The notes: generated by a model from the letters alone, not told the origin. DNA of 64,000 bases from Colwellia polaris (GCF_002104515.1 NZ_NBOE01000012.1:62001-126000); one strand, 5' to 3'; counted from the stretch's first letter, positions 16,253 through 26,146 are shown. Translations and numbers: made by a program.

Positions 16253-17128
16253 CTAACCTTTGTTGTATTTTTTAAATTGCGAAGGAGTCATCAGGGTATT
16301 TTTTTTGAAGTACTTGACGAAATTAGTCACTTCGTCAAAACCTAAATCATCAGCAAGTTGCTGAATACGAATCCCTTCAATAGCTAGCTTTCGCTTAGCT
16401 TCTAAAATGGTGTGAGCATCAATTAATTGTTTTGTGGTTTGTTTACTCGCGAGCTTACATATTTGGTTAAGCGACTTATAAGTCATATTCAACATACCCG
16501 CGTATGTTATGGCGTCGCGCGTTGTAGTAAAGTTTTGTTCTAGTAATTGAATAAACTGATTAAATTTTTTTGCTCGCGGTTCACTTAGATTAAGCTCATA
16601 AGATTTTGGCCGTGCATTGACAAGCTTAGTGAGAGAGGCAGAAAAAAGCAGATGAATAAAAGCTAGGTTAGATGACTCTAATAAGAGCTCTTTTTCTATT
16701 TCTGTTAACAATGTACTGAACGTTATTATCAAATTATCTGCCAAGGTAAATGAAGGGCTGTAAGATACTAATAAATGGTTAGGAGAAAATACCGTTCTTT
16801 TCATTGCTGACGAAATACTATCAAGAAATTCATCAGTAAAAACAATTAACTTTCCTTGTGGTTTATTGATTAAATCAAAAGCATGAATTTGATTTTTTTT
16901 AACGAATACTACACTCCCCGGCTGAATAGTATAAGTTATAAAGTCAATAAAATGTGTGCCATGCCCTTGGGTGATATACAACAAACTGTGAAACTGTATA
17001 CGGTGAGGTTTTGTCGAAAAACTTATTTCCTCATTATCTAAACGGTTATATATATCAGATAACTCAATTATTTCTATACCAATATTTTTATGATTTTTCG
17101 GGCTAAATTTAATGTCTGGGATTTTCAT
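16253..17128 (-). CDS. AraC-family transcriptional regulator with N-terminal cupin, 291 aa
   Basis: Residues 40-95 ('HSLLYITQGHGTHFIDFITYTIQPGSVVFVKKNQIHAFDL') form an AraC-type sensing cupin. Residues 190-288 hold the double HTH, ending with 'IRIQQLADDLGFDEVTNFVKYFKKNTLMTPSQFKKY', the family signature. It is upstream of the SnoaL lipoprotein on the same strand and is its likely regulator. The inducer is unknown. Confidence 0.85.
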   Translation of the reverse strand: MKIPDIKFSPKNHKNIGIEIIELSDIYNRLDNEEISFSTKPHRIQFHSLLYITQGHGTHFIDFITYTIQPGSVVFVKKNQIHAFDLINKPQGKLIVFTDEFLDSISSAMKRTVFSPNHLLVSYSPSFTLADNLIITFSTLLTEIEKELLLESSNLAFIHLLFSASLTKLVNARPKSYELNLSEPRAKKFNQFIQLLEQNFTTTRDAITYAGMLNMTYKSLNQICKLASKQTTKQLIDAHTILEAKRKLAIEGIRIQQLADDLGFDEVTNFVKYFKKNTLMTPSQFKKYNKG

Positions 17129-17464
17129 AAATAGACTTGTATGAATAATTTTTATTAAAATTATTTTTTTAATGATATCTGTAAATTAACCGAGTTGAAG
17201 GTGTATTGCATCAAATAATATCAGGGTTTACCAAGCGATTTCTGTCATGGTAAGGCTAATTTCAGCGTGTTATATATTATTATCGCATTGTTAATGCTGT
17301 GTTTTTTTACATTATGGATTTGCATCGCCTAGTTAATTTCAAATAGCCTTGCTTGCGTTAGACGATACTTTATGGCGATGACAAGAAAAGCAGCAAGGAA
17401 ATTCTTGTCTAACCATGGTTATAGAACAGTATTATTTATAATCGTTTGTGATTTTGTTGCATGT
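17129..17464. other. Intergenic region without recognised features
   Basis: About 335 bp, AT-rich, between the 3' end of the DUF1348 gene and the AraC-type regulator start. I see no ORF with a ribosome site, no clear terminator stem and no repeat. Confidence 0.4.
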
Positions 17465-17932
17465 TTAAAGCCCTAGCTCCGATAATTCAGGGTGATCATC
17501 AGGGCGGCGACCTTGTGGCCAGTGAAACTTTCGCTCTGATGCTTTGATCGGTAGGTCGTTAATACTGGCATATCTGTTTTGCATTAGGCCATTGTTGTCA
17601 AACTCCCAGTTTTCGTTGCCGTAGGAGCGAAACCAGTCGCCATTTTTATCTTGCCATTCGTAGGCATATCGCACGGCAATGCGGTTGTCAGTGAAGGCCC
17701 ATAACTCTTTGATTAAGCGATACTCTAATTCCTTTTGCCACTTTGCCTTTAGGAAATTCTCTGCTTCTTGGCGACCGTTAACAAAGCTGGAACGATTTCG
17801 CCATTGAGTATCAAGTGTATAAGCCATTGCTACTTTTTCGGCATTGCGGCTGTTCCATCCGTCTTCAGCTAAACGCACTTTTTGACGTGCGGTTGCTTCA
17901 TTAAACGGGGGTAGTGGTGGTCTAGTTGACAT
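17465..17932 (-). CDS. DUF1348 nuclear-transport-factor-2-fold protein, 155 aa
   Basis: Nearly the whole protein matches DUF1348: '[41 protein letters not shown]' and '[41 protein letters not shown]'. These small NTF2-fold proteins often accompany GST or flavin oxidoreductase genes in stress-induced clusters. It is 47 bp downstream of the PNPOx-flavoreductase gene and probably in one operon with it. The activity is unknown. Confidence 0.85.
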   Translation of the reverse strand: MSTRPPLPPFNEATARQKVRLAEDGWNSRNAEKVAMAYTLDTQWRNRSSFVNGRQEAENFLKAKWQKELEYRLIKELWAFTDNRIAVRYAYEWQDKNGDWFRSYGNENWEFDNNGLMQNRYASINDLPIKASERKFHWPQGRRPDDHPELSELGL

Positions 17933-17979
17933 AATAATTTCCTCAATGGTCGTTAGTAAATAAGTTAGTAAGTGAGTGT

Positions 17980-20022
17980 TTATAAATCTAAAATAATAGT
18001 GCTAGTACCTTTTGCTGGGACTGCACAGCAGATAAGTACTTCGTTTTCTGCGATTTCTACGCTTGGTTGAATTCTATAAGTAACCTTACCTGCGTGTAGT
18101 TTTATCGCACAAGAACCACAGTTGCCGCTTCTGCAGCTATAGGCTGGCGAAAGCCCTTGTTTTTCGGCGACTACTAAGAGTGTTTCATCGCCTTTATGCC
18201 ATTGTTGTGTGATTTTTGAGTGGCGAAACTCTAGTGTGGTGCTATCGGCTTCTTTCGCTATGTCACTTTCATGGGTTAAGCGGCGTAAAACGGCTGGCCC
18301 AAATGTTTCTGCGAAAATTTGTTCATCGGCAACACCGAGTTCAAGCAAAAGATCATACATTGCTTGCATAAATGCTTTAGGTCCACATAGAAAGTAATCA
18401 CTTGTTTGAAGTGTATTAAGGTCTGTGCTGTTTTCTACTAAAACCTGTTTAGCTATTCTTTTACCTGCAAGCGGGTAGTAAGCAATGCTGTTATCAGTGG
18501 CTGAGGCTAGTTTTGTAAAGTCATCATAAAAAGCCAGTTGCTCTCTTGTTTGCGCCGAATGAAAAATACTGAGGGGTCTTATATGGCGCATTCTAATGCC
18601 TTCGATATACGTTTGTAACGCCATTGATATCATAGGTGTTATGCCTACTCCTCCTGCTAATAGTACGGCAGGGCGTTTGGAAGAAGTGTCTAGCCAAAAA
18701 TTTCCTTGGGGTAGCTTTGCGTCAATCAGTGCACCAATGGTTAGGTTTTGATGTAAATGTGAAGACGCCACACCATGTAATTCACGCTTAACCGAAATGC
18801 GATAAAACGCATCATGAGGCGAGCTAGACAAAGTATAGTTACGAATAACCCACTCTTTTTTATTCGGTATAGCTAAATCACTGGCTAAGCCAAGCGCTAT
18901 GCGGATAGTTAAGTGTTGGCCTGCTTTAAAGGGCACAAGTTCACCTTTGTCGTGTTTTTCTAGATAAAAAGATCGTATGTCAGCCGTCTCATCAATCACC
19001 TTAATAACTTTAAATGAATGCCACTTATTTGATTGCTGCTGAGCAACTTCAAGTTGCTTGGCTTGCGCCCAACTTCCAGTTAACAGTGAATTAGGAGAAT
19101 ACTCAACAAGTCTAGCGCTAAAAGGTAAGGCATTTGTTAATTTTTGTCCTTGTTCAACTATAAATCGCCAACCGCGCTGTGCGCCCTTAAATGTGCTAAT
19201 AGCGGGGGAGTTTTCGTTAATTATTTCCACGAGCCCAGATAGAAATAACAACTCACCCGTTTCGAAATTAGGAAAAAGTAAACCAGCTTTTGGGTTTAAT
19301 AAAAAGTTTCCTAGGGTGTTAAATAGGTTGTTGCCTGCATAATCTGGAATGGTCAAGGTATTGCCCTCAACAGCAACAAAACCAGGTCGGCCGCCTCGAT
19401 GCGATACGTCTACACCTTTTGTAATATCTGGATTATTCGTGTCGTTGTCATTAACATAACTAGCGACAAAAAAAGTATCTGACAGGGAAATAGCTTTTTT
19501 TGCTTTACTATCTAGTCGGGTAAACGTGGTTTTTATTGTTGGATCAACATTGTCAACTTGGCGAAAATCCCGGGTTTGAATGTACTGTGGACAATTGCCA
19601 AATGATTGATCAACCGTAAGGCTAAAACCTTTCTCAGTGATAGAGCTTATACGTGCATTTAAGCGATTTCGTCTGCGTGTTGGTATTTCAATGCCCAATA
19701 AGCCCAATGGCTGACCAAGCTTTAGTGAGCTTGATAAAGGATCGCCATTAACCGGTGTGGCATTAATATCTAAACTGGTTGGTGTTACTGAGTTCATGAA
19801 GCCAGGTAAGCCCGGTAAAATAGAAGCCCAAGGCCTGCCGGCTTCGTCGACGCTACCAACAACAACAAAAGGCAGTTTTGCAAAAAACTCGCGATGTTGC
19901 TCTGGTAAGTAAGAGCGGATTACCTTGCGGCCAATAGTTTCCATCGCCTCAGCTTTACCGACACGTTGTTGCATGATTTTTTCACCTTGATGAAAAGGTG
20001 ATTTTTCTGATGCATTAGACAT
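17980..20022 (-). CDS. PNPOx-like / flavodoxin reductase / 2Fe-2S ferredoxin fusion, 680 aa
   Basis: Three modules in one chain. An FMN-binding PNPOx-like split barrel occupies about residues 40-300 ('[20 protein letters not shown]', '[12 protein letters not shown]'). A ferredoxin-NADP reductase-type FAD/NAD module spans about 330-570 ('RNYTLSSSP' for FAD, '[15 protein letters not shown]' for NAD). A plant-type [2Fe-2S] domain ends the protein, with cysteines at about 630, 635, 638 and 665/666. It would pass electrons from NAD(P)H through FAD to the iron-sulfur cluster and possibly the FMN site. It lies between GST and DUF1348 genes, suggesting reduction or detoxification of an electrophilic or quinone substrate. 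Confidence 0.88.
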   Translation of the reverse strand: MSNASEKSPFHQGEKIMQQRVGKAEAMETIGRKVIRSYLPEQHREFFAKLPFVVVGSVDEAGRPWASILPGLPGFMNSVTPTSLDINATPVNGDPLSSSLKLGQPLGLLGIEIPTRRRNRLNARISSITEKGFSLTVDQSFGNCPQYIQTRDFRQVDNVDPTIKTTFTRLDSKAKKAISLSDTFFVASYVNDNDTNNPDITKGVDVSHRGGRPGFVAVEGNTLTIPDYAGNNLFNTLGNFLLNPKAGLLFPNFETGELLFLSGLVEIINENSPAISTFKGAQRGWRFIVEQGQKLTNALPFSARLVEYSPNSLLTGSWAQAKQLEVAQQQSNKWHSFKVIKVIDETADIRSFYLEKHDKGELVPFKAGQHLTIRIALGLASDLAIPNKKEWVIRNYTLSSSPHDAFYRISVKRELHGVASSHLHQNLTIGALIDAKLPQGNFWLDTSSKRPAVLLAGGVGITPMISMALQTYIEGIRMRHIRPLSIFHSAQTREQLAFYDDFTKLASATDNSIAYYPLAGKRIAKQVLVENSTDLNTLQTSDYFLCGPKAFMQAMYDLLLELGVADEQIFAETFGPAVLRRLTHESDIAKEADSTTLEFRHSKITQQWHKGDETLLVVAEKQGLSPAYSCRSGNCGSCAIKLHAGKVTYRIQPSVEIAENEVLICCAVPAKGTSTIILDL

Positions 20023-20068
20023 ATTGACCTCAAATTTGGTTAATTATTCTTACATGATTAGTCTGATG

Positions 20069-20097
20069 AACTATTTAGCTATTTAGCTATTTAGCTA
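20069..20097. repeat. 8-bp tandem repeat (ATTTAGCT)
   Basis: Three to four copies of ATTTAGCT run into the stop codon of the GST gene (the stop TAG is formed inside the repeat edge). Similar AGCT-centred arrays occur at 23903 and 48174. Confidence 0.75.
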
Positions 20098-20718
20098 TTG
20101 AGCAAGCAGGCCAGCTTCAGTTGTTGGCATGGCGACAAAGCCATCAAGCGCTTCAATATTCTTTAAAAGACGCTGAACATTTGGGTAAGGTGATAGCGAG
20201 ACGTTGCCCTCTGGCGCATGGGCGGTGTAGCTATAAATGGCAATGTCTGCGATTGTTGGCGTGTTACCGACAAGAAACTCACGCCCTTGCATATGCATGT
20301 CTAATTTACTCAGGGCTTTTGCGGCAATCACCATGGTGTACTCAACATTAATTGGCGCATTAAATACAGTGATCAACCTCGCTGCCGCAGGTCCAAATGC
20401 AAGTTCACCAGCAGCGAGCGTAAGAAACTTTTGAATGTCAGCTTCAATGATTGGATCGTTAGGCAAAAAAGTGGGCGCATATTTTTTCGCTAGATAAACC
20501 AAAATAGCATTGGAGTCAGATATAACCAGGTCACCATCTTCAATAACCGGTACTTGGCCCAGTGGATTTAAGGCGAGAAAAGGTGCTTCTTTGTGCTCAC
20601 CTGCAGGTAAGTTAACTATATTTACCTGGTGCTTAATACCTGCAATAGCTGCAAATAATACCACTCGGTGTGCGTGTCCTGATAATGGAAAGCTATGAAT
20701 TTTTATAGTATTCGACAT
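20095..20718 (-). CDS. Glutathione S-transferase, 207 aa
   Basis: An N-terminal thioredoxin-fold GST domain (residues 5-80: 'FPLSGHAHRVVLFAAIAG', 'LNPLGQVPVIEDGDLVISDSNAILVYLAKKY') and a helical C-terminal domain ('REFLVGNTPTIADIAIYSYTA'). The glutathione-binding 'QVPVIEDG' and 'SDSNAI' elements are intact; Ser13 in 'PLSGHAHR' is a likely catalytic residue. GAGGA lies 7 nt before the ATG. It is the first gene of a GST / flavin oxidoreductase / DUF1348 unit divergent from a LysR gene. Confidence 0.9.
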   Translation of the reverse strand: MSNTIKIHSFPLSGHAHRVVLFAAIAGIKHQVNIVNLPAGEHKEAPFLALNPLGQVPVIEDGDLVISDSNAILVYLAKKYAPTFLPNDPIIEADIQKFLTLAAGELAFGPAAARLITVFNAPINVEYTMVIAAKALSKLDMHMQGREFLVGNTPTIADIAIYSYTAHAPEGNVSLSPYPNVQRLLKNIEALDGFVAMPTTEAGLLAQ

Positions 20719-20820
20719 GAGTAAATCCTCGAAATGTTGTGGTTTTTAAGTATCTGTATATTTAATAAACTAGATAGTACTGCTTGGTAAGTTTGTAGAC
20801 AATATGGTGTTTTATGGAAT

Positions 20821-20845
20821 AACTATGTACATTGTGTACATAGTT
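20821..20845. promoter_or_regulatory. Perfect palindromic LysR-type operator
   Basis: Arms AACTATGTACA (20821-20831) and TGTACATAGTT (20835-20845) around TTG form a perfect 11-bp inverted repeat containing the T-N11-A core of LysR sites. It is 24 bp before the LysR start and about 100 bp before the divergent GST start, the normal position for a site controlling both. Confidence 0.75.
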
Positions 20846-20868
20846 GGTGAGAATGAGAAAGTAATATA

Positions 20869-21777
20869 ATGGATACAGTTGATGGTATGCGCACTTTTGT
20901 AGCGGTAGCAAAGCAAGCGTCATTTACCGGTGGTGCTAAGTTAATAGGTATTAGTACTAAGTTGGCAAGTAAGTATATTGCTCAGCTAGAAACGCGACTC
21001 GATGCCCAGCTTTTTCATCGAACAACACGTAGCGTAACATTAACCGAAACCGGACGAGCTTATTTTGAAAAGTGCCAACCAGTACTTGAGCAATTTGACG
21101 AGCTTGAAGATGTTGTTCAACAAGAACAAGCTGAGTTAGCTGGCGTAATAAAAATAACGGCACCAACAGGCTTTGGTAGCACTAAGTTGGTGGAAGCACT
21201 GGCACCTTTTCAACAGCTACACCCTAAGGTGAGTATTGACCTGCGTTTGTCAGATCATAACGTCAGTATTGTTGAAGAGGGCATTGACCTTGCTATTCGC
21301 TTTGGCAATTTACAAGACTCGACTATGATTGCAAGAAAGCTAATGGATATGCGTATTGTGGTATTTGCTTCACCAGCTTATTTAACAAAATTTGGTGAGC
21401 CAAAGCACCCAAGTGCGTTATCGAGCCACAATTGTTTGTTACAACAATTTAGCGCTGAGCCTTATCATTGGCAATTTAAGTTTGGCGATGAAATGAAGTT
21501 ATATCCGGTGACGGGCTCATACAGTGCTAATTCGCCACGAGCCGTAGCTCACATGGCCGCAGAAGGTCTTGGTATAGGTGCAGGACCCGCTTATGCAGTC
21601 GAGTCTTACTTAAAAGACGCTTCGTTAAGATTATTATTCGAAGATAACGAGGCACGTATTATACCTTTGCATGCGGTCTACCCTTCGGGCCGACATTTGG
21701 CGAAACGTATGCGAGCTTTGATTGATCACCTTGTAGTTATATTTAGTCAGTCTTCGCTTGCAGCTAAAGAAAACTGA
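20869..21777 (+). CDS. LysR-family transcriptional regulator, 302 aa
   Basis: An N-terminal winged HTH (residues 1-60, 'MRTFVAVAKQASFTGGAKLIGISTKLASKYIAQLETRL', 'LFHRTTRSVTLTETG') and a periplasmic-binding-protein-like effector domain from about 90 ('IKITAPTGFGSTKLVEALAPF'). It belongs to the CrgA/DsdC-like LysR branch. It is divergent from the GST operon, with a perfect palindrome between them, so it most likely regulates that operon and itself. Confidence 0.9.
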   Translation: MDTVDGMRTFVAVAKQASFTGGAKLIGISTKLASKYIAQLETRLDAQLFHRTTRSVTLTETGRAYFEKCQPVLEQFDELEDVVQQEQAELAGVIKITAPTGFGSTKLVEALAPFQQLHPKVSIDLRLSDHNVSIVEEGIDLAIRFGNLQDSTMIARKLMDMRIVVFASPAYLTKFGEPKHPSALSSHNCLLQQFSAEPYHWQFKFGDEMKLYPVTGSYSANSPRAVAHMAAEGLGIGAGPAYAVESYLKDASLRLLFEDNEARIIPLHAVYPSGRHLAKRMRALIDHLVVIFSQSSLAAKEN

Positions 21778-21901
21778 GCGGTTGATTTAGCAAAAATTTC
21801 AGCAAAAAGTTAAATAAAAAAATACTAAGCTTCATTGTCTTATCAGCCAATTATCTTAGTGTTTCATTTATTATCAGTAGTTCTAGAATAGAGGTGATTT
21901 A

Positions 21902-22786
21902 TTACTTTGTTTTTTTAGCCTGCGTAATAAAATCGTTTAAGTAGTCGATATGCTGCTCGTCTTTGCGAATTCCTACAAATATTTGTTTTTGAATACCTGC
22001 CTCCCCGAACCGCAGACTCTTGATAGGCATTGATTTTGAATACTCGTCTACTAGCCAACCTGGCAAGGCACAAACGCCTCGTCCTGCAGCCACCATTTGT
22101 AGCATGATCTCAGTAGTTTCTATGTACTTGTGTTTTTTTACTGAACATTTTGCAGGGTTTAGAAATTGACTAAAAATGTCTAGCCTTAGCGGCTCTACAG
22201 GATAACTAAACAGTACGTCGTTATTTAACTGCTCGGGTAATACAAAGCTTTGCTTTGCCAGTTCGTGAGAAGCAGAAACTACCAATCTATGCTCATAATC
22301 AAAAACCGGTATGTAGTCAATTTTAGGTTTAAACAGTGGATCAGGTGTAATAAGTACATCGATTTCGTAATTAAGCAAAGCACCTAAAGCACCGAATTGG
22401 AATTCTTGCTTCACGTCCATATCTATATCGGGCCATTGCTCTAAATAGGGTTGAATTACTCTCAATAGCCATTGATAACAAGGATGACATTCCATGCCAA
22501 TGCGTAACGAACCCATTTCACCTTTGGCAATTTGGCTCAGTAATAATTCAGTATGTAAAAATTGAGGTAACACTCTATTTGCTAAGGTTTGAATGCGGGC
22601 GCCTGCAGCGGTAAGGCGTAGGTTTCTACCGTCTTTTGTCCATATTGGTGTAGCAATTTGGCCTTCAAGTTTTTTAATGCTATGACTTAATGCCGATTGA
22701 GATAAGTGTAAGGAGTCAGCTGCTTTAGTTAAGGTACCATGATCTTTTATCGCGGTTAGTATTTCTAAATGGATCCTCTCTAACAC
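21902..22786 (-). CDS. metR: MetR-like LysR-family regulator, 294 aa
   Basis: The winged HTH 'LEILTAIKDHGTLTKAADSLHLSQSALSHSIKKLEGQ' and effector domain 'GSLRIGMECHPCYQWLLRVI' match MetR, the homocysteine-responsive activator of methionine genes (the ExxPCY stretch is typical of it). A site fitting the MetR consensus lies 41-53 bp upstream of its start (22827-22839), and another precedes the mesX-mesD operon. This gives an autoregulated methionine regulator next to its probable targets. Confidence 0.85.
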   Translation of the reverse strand: MLERIHLEILTAIKDHGTLTKAADSLHLSQSALSHSIKKLEGQIATPIWTKDGRNLRLTAAGARIQTLANRVLPQFLHTELLLSQIAKGEMGSLRIGMECHPCYQWLLRVIQPYLEQWPDIDMDVKQEFQFGALGALLNYEIDVLITPDPLFKPKIDYIPVFDYEHRLVVSASHELAKQSFVLPEQLNNDVLFSYPVEPLRLDIFSQFLNPAKCSVKKHKYIETTEIMLQMVAAGRGVCALPGWLVDEYSKSMPIKSLRFGEAGIQKQIFVGIRKDEQHIDYLNDFITQAKKTK

Positions 22787-22826
22787 TTGTAAACTCCTAT
22801 TTTTAAATGTTTTTTAGCTTTAATGA

Positions 22827-22839
22827 TGAAGTACATTCA
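22827..22839. promoter_or_regulatory. MetR-type binding site upstream of metR
   Basis: TGAAGTACATTCA matches the MetR consensus TGAA-N5-TTCA exactly; flanking ATG/CAT-like bases extend the symmetry. It lies in the divergent region between metR and the TauE/SafE gene. Confidence 0.65.
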
Positions 22840-23062
22840 TTGTTTGATGAGAGAATATCATTTTATCAATCATAAAAGTTTTTTTACAATCACAATTGGG
22901 ATAAATAATGATAACTATTTGCGATGTAATCTTTTGCTAGATCATAAAGGATCAGGGATACTAACGCGTTAGTTTTACTTAAAAACCTAACATTTAAGGC
23001 TGCATTTTTTTACGAGCAAGGCCTATCCGCTTTTAGACATTAATTATAAGTAGTAGTTAAAC

Positions 23063-23890
23063 ATGATAATTGAATTTATAACGAATAATTTTCCAACTAT
23101 TTTAGCCTTGGTTGCTACTGGTATGTTCGCTGGAATTTTAGCCGGTTTGTTAGGGGTAGGCGGCGGTATCGTGATTGTACCTGTGTTATTTTTCTTGTTC
23201 CAAAGTTTTGGCGTATCACCAGAGTCTGCCATGGTTATTGCAACAGCAACCTCATTGGCCACCATAGTGCCAACGTCTATTAGCTCTATTCGTTCACATC
23301 ACCATAAAGGAAATGTTGATTTTAGCCTGCTTAAACGTTGGGCGGTATTTATTCTTGTCGGTGTGCTAGCGGGGAGTTGGTTGGTGACTCGGGTTGAAGG
23401 AACAATATTAACCTTATTGTTTGGCGTGATAGCGGTTTTATCTGCTTTAAATATGTTATTTAGAACAGGTAAGTCGGCGCTATATCAAAAGCTACCGGGT
23501 ACAGCAGGACAAACAATAATGGGCACATCGATTGGCTTTTTCAGTTCTATGGTAGGTATTGGAGGCGGCACCATCTCAGTACCATTGCTTACGCTCTATA
23601 ATTATCCTGCTCATAAGGCCGTTGGCACTGCGGCAGCAATAGGGTTAATTATTTCCTTGCCGGGCGCATTAACAATGCTAGTGTTAGGTACTACACCTAT
23701 TGATGCCCCAGCAGGTACGTTTGGCTTGGTAAACTTAGCGAGTTTTATTTGTATTGTGCCACTAACGGTTTTATTTGCTCCTGTCGGGGCTTCATTAGCA
23801 GCCAAGCTAGACGCCGTAAAACTGAAAAAAGTCTTTGCCTTCGTACTACTTTTTACCGGCATACGCATGCTAGCACAGCTATTCCTGTAA
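23063..23890 (+). CDS. TauE/SafE family sulfite exporter-type permease, 275 aa
   Basis: About eight transmembrane segments with the two duplicated TauE/SafE motifs 'GLLGVGGGIVIVPVL' (near residue 30) and 'SMVGIGGGTISVPLL' (near residue 165). The family moves small sulfur-containing or organic anions across the inner membrane. It is divergent from metR across a 276-bp gap holding a MetR-type site, so export of a sulfur compound connected with methionine metabolism is plausible but unproven. Confidence 0.85.
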   Translation: MIIEFITNNFPTILALVATGMFAGILAGLLGVGGGIVIVPVLFFLFQSFGVSPESAMVIATATSLATIVPTSISSIRSHHHKGNVDFSLLKRWAVFILVGVLAGSWLVTRVEGTILTLLFGVIAVLSALNMLFRTGKSALYQKLPGTAGQTIMGTSIGFFSSMVGIGGGTISVPLLTLYNYPAHKAVGTAAAIGLIISLPGALTMLVLGTTPIDAPAGTFGLVNLASFICIVPLTVLFAPVGASLAAKLDAVKLKKVFAFVLLFTGIRMLAQLFL

Positions 23891-23902
23891 AACTCTCGCT
23901 TC

Positions 23903-23986
23903 TTAGCTCTTAACTGAAAGCTATTAGCTCTTAACTAAAAGCTATTAGCTCTTAACTAAAAGCTATTAGCTTTTAACTGATAGCTG
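23903..23986. repeat. 21-bp tandem repeat, four copies
   Basis: Four near-identical 21-bp units (TTAGCTCTTAACTAAAAGCTA, degenerate at the last copy) fill the gap between the convergent TauE/SafE and mesD genes. The last copy passes into two TGATAGC units, the same heptamer as the array at 48174. Confidence 0.85.
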
Positions 23987-23992
23987 ATAGCT

Positions 23993-25093
23993 TTATACTT
24001 TCTCAATTTCATTTCGAATAATTGCCGCGCCTGCACTTAACGCATATAACTTCCCTCTTGCTACCTCGCGAGACAAAGGCGCCATGCCGCAATTAGTGCA
24101 AGGATAGAGTTTATCTGCATCGACATACTTAAGCGCTTCTCTTAAGGTTTTGGCAACTTCCTCTGGCGTTTCAATGGTGTTACTTGCGACATCAATAGCG
24201 CCCACCATTACTTTTTTACCGCGAATAAGCTCCAGTAAGTCCATAGGTACATGAGAGTTATGACACTCTAGCGAGATAATATCGATTGAAGATTTTTGCA
24301 GTTTAGGAAAGGCTTGTTCATATTGTCGCCACTGTGATCCTAAGGTTTTTTTCCAATCTGTGTTGGCTTTTATGCCATATCCATAGCAAATATGTACGGC
24401 AGTTTCACACGAAAGCCCTTCAATTGCCCGCTCTAAACAAGCAATGCCCCAATCATTCACTTCATCAAAAAACACATTAAATGCAGGCTCATCAAACTGA
24501 ATAATATCAACACCTGCAGCCTCTAATTCTTTAGCTTCTTGATTCAGTATTTTCGCAAACTCCCATGCCAGTTTTTCACGACTTTGGTAATGGTCGTCAT
24601 GCAAGGTATCTACCATTGTCATTGGGCCGGGCAAAGCCCATTTAATAGGTTTGTTTGTTTGCTGGCGTAAAAGTTTGGCGTCTTCAACAAACACAGACTT
24701 TGGACGAGAAACCGGGCCAACTACGGTAGGTACACTAGCCTCATAACGATCACGAATTTTAACGGTTTTACGGTGCTCAAAATCAACGCCGGTTAAGTGT
24801 TCAATAAAGGTAGTAACAAAGTGCTGGCGGGTTTGTTCGCCATCACTAACAATATCAATGCCGGCTTGTTGTTGCTCTTGCAATGAAACACGTAGCGCAT
24901 CGTATTTACCAGCAATGAGTTCATCGCCTTGTAGCTTCCAAGGTGACCATAACGCTTCAGGTTCTGCAAGCCATGAGGGCTTGGGTAAACTGCCTGCTGT
25001 TGATGTAGGGAGTATTATTTTTTCTTTCAGCGCTTTGTTAGTAAGTTCGTTGTTAAGTGTTTTTTTAATTTGCGTATTCATAATAAGTGCCAC
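23993..25093 (-). CDS. mesD: Core-MetE methionine synthase, MesD type, 366 aa
   Basis: The protein is half the length of MetE and contains only its catalytic barrel: 'TSTAGSLPKPSWL' at the front, zinc-site 'AVHICYGYG' (His-x-Cys), 'IISLECHNSH', and 'YPCTNCGMAPLSREVA' with Cys at about 332 and 335. This matches the folate-independent core-MetE synthases. Pairing with DUF1852 (MesX) identifies the oxygen-dependent MesD type. I keep the GTG at 25093 because AAAGG lies 5 nt before it; an ATG at 25081 is the alternative. It is 29 bp downstream of mesX. Confidence 0.87.
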   Translation of the reverse strand: MALIMNTQIKKTLNNELTNKALKEKIILPTSTAGSLPKPSWLAEPEALWSPWKLQGDELIAGKYDALRVSLQEQQQAGIDIVSDGEQTRQHFVTTFIEHLTGVDFEHRKTVKIRDRYEASVPTVVGPVSRPKSVFVEDAKLLRQQTNKPIKWALPGPMTMVDTLHDDHYQSREKLAWEFAKILNQEAKELEAAGVDIIQFDEPAFNVFFDEVNDWGIACLERAIEGLSCETAVHICYGYGIKANTDWKKTLGSQWRQYEQAFPKLQKSSIDIISLECHNSHVPMDLLELIRGKKVMVGAIDVASNTIETPEEVAKTLREALKYVDADKLYPCTNCGMAPLSREVARGKLYALSAGAAIIRNEIEKV

Positions 25094-25122
25094 GGTACCT
25101 TTTTCTTATTCAAATATATTAA

Positions 25123-26100
25123 TTAAAGTGCGTAATTTTCCGACCATTGATTGAGCACTTTCTGGTAAGGTTTGATAAAGTTTTCTTCAGCAAACTTGCC
25201 TTGTTTTATCGCCAATTTACTGCGTTCTTCTTTGTCATAAAAAATTTTCGTTAATGAATGATCTTGGTTCTTTAAATTGGGTTGATATACATTGCCTGCC
25301 ACAGCATTTGCGTTATAAATTTCAGGTCGATAAATCTTTTGAAATGTTTCCATGGTGCTGATGGTGCTGATTAACTCAAGATTGCTGTAATCGTTAAGTA
25401 AGTCGCCAAAGAAAAAGAAAGCCAAAGGTGCAACGCTTTTGGGCGGCATAAAGTAACGAACTTGTAAGCCCATTTTTTTGAAATACTGCTCGGTTAAAGA
25501 AGATTCACTAGGCTGATATTCAACCCCCAATAAAGGATGCTGATTATCCGTTCTATGATAGGTTTTGTTATCTGAAACACTTAAACAAATAACCGGCGTT
25601 TTTTTAAAGTGCTGTTTATAGGTACTTGAATTTACAAAGTTCTTAAAAATTTTGCCGTGCAAATCGCCAAAGCGCTCAGGAATGCTAAATTGGGCTTGGC
25701 CTTTATTATGCTCAGACAACAACACACTAAAATCATAATCTCGTACATAAGAAGAGAAATTATTACCTACAATCCCTTCAATACGCTCGCTAGTATGATG
25801 ATCAACAACCGTGGTTTTTAATACTTCAATTGAAGGAAAAGCTTGTCCGGTGTCTTCAATATCGATATCAACAGAAATTATTTCTAGCTCGACAGAATAA
25901 CGATCGCCTTTAGGGTTATCCCAATAAGCTAAAGCATTAAAGCTATTGTCGATCATCTTTAAGGTGTTGCGTAAATTCTGTTGTCGGCTATTTCCTCTAG
26001 CTAAATTAGCAAAGTTGGTGGTAATGCGCGTATTGTTTGACGGGTGATAGTTTTCATTCAGACCAATGCGCTTAATAGTAAATGTAAAATCTTTATTCAT
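25123..26100 (-). CDS. mesX: MesX (DUF1852) partner of MesD, 325 aa
   Basis: Full-length DUF1852 protein: 'FTIKRIGLNENYHPSNNTRITTNFANLARG' at the start and 'IYNANAVAGNVYQPNLKNQDHSLTKIFYDKEER' near the end. DUF1852 (MesX) is required for the activity of MesD methionine synthases in Acinetobacter; it may help supply the methyl donor. It is first in a two-gene unit, with a MetR-type site 34-46 bp upstream of its ATG. Confidence 0.85.
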   Translation of the reverse strand: MNKDFTFTIKRIGLNENYHPSNNTRITTNFANLARGNSRQQNLRNTLKMIDNSFNALAYWDNPKGDRYSVELEIISVDIDIEDTGQAFPSIEVLKTTVVDHHTSERIEGIVGNNFSSYVRDYDFSVLLSEHNKGQAQFSIPERFGDLHGKIFKNFVNSSTYKQHFKKTPVICLSVSDNKTYHRTDNQHPLLGVEYQPSESSLTEQYFKKMGLQVRYFMPPKSVAPLAFFFFGDLLNDYSNLELISTISTMETFQKIYRPEIYNANAVAGNVYQPNLKNQDHSLTKIFYDKEERSKLAIKQGKFAEENFIKPYQKVLNQWSENYAL

Positions 26101-26133
26101 GAGAATCTGTTATCCAATTGCTGTCGTAAAACC

Positions 26134-26146
26134 TGAATTTATTTCA
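26134..26146. promoter_or_regulatory. MetR-type binding site upstream of mesX-mesD
   Basis: TGAATTTATTTCA fits TGAA-N5-TTCA exactly and lies 34-46 bp upstream of the mesX ATG. It pairs with the site at 22827 upstream of metR. Confidence 0.62.
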
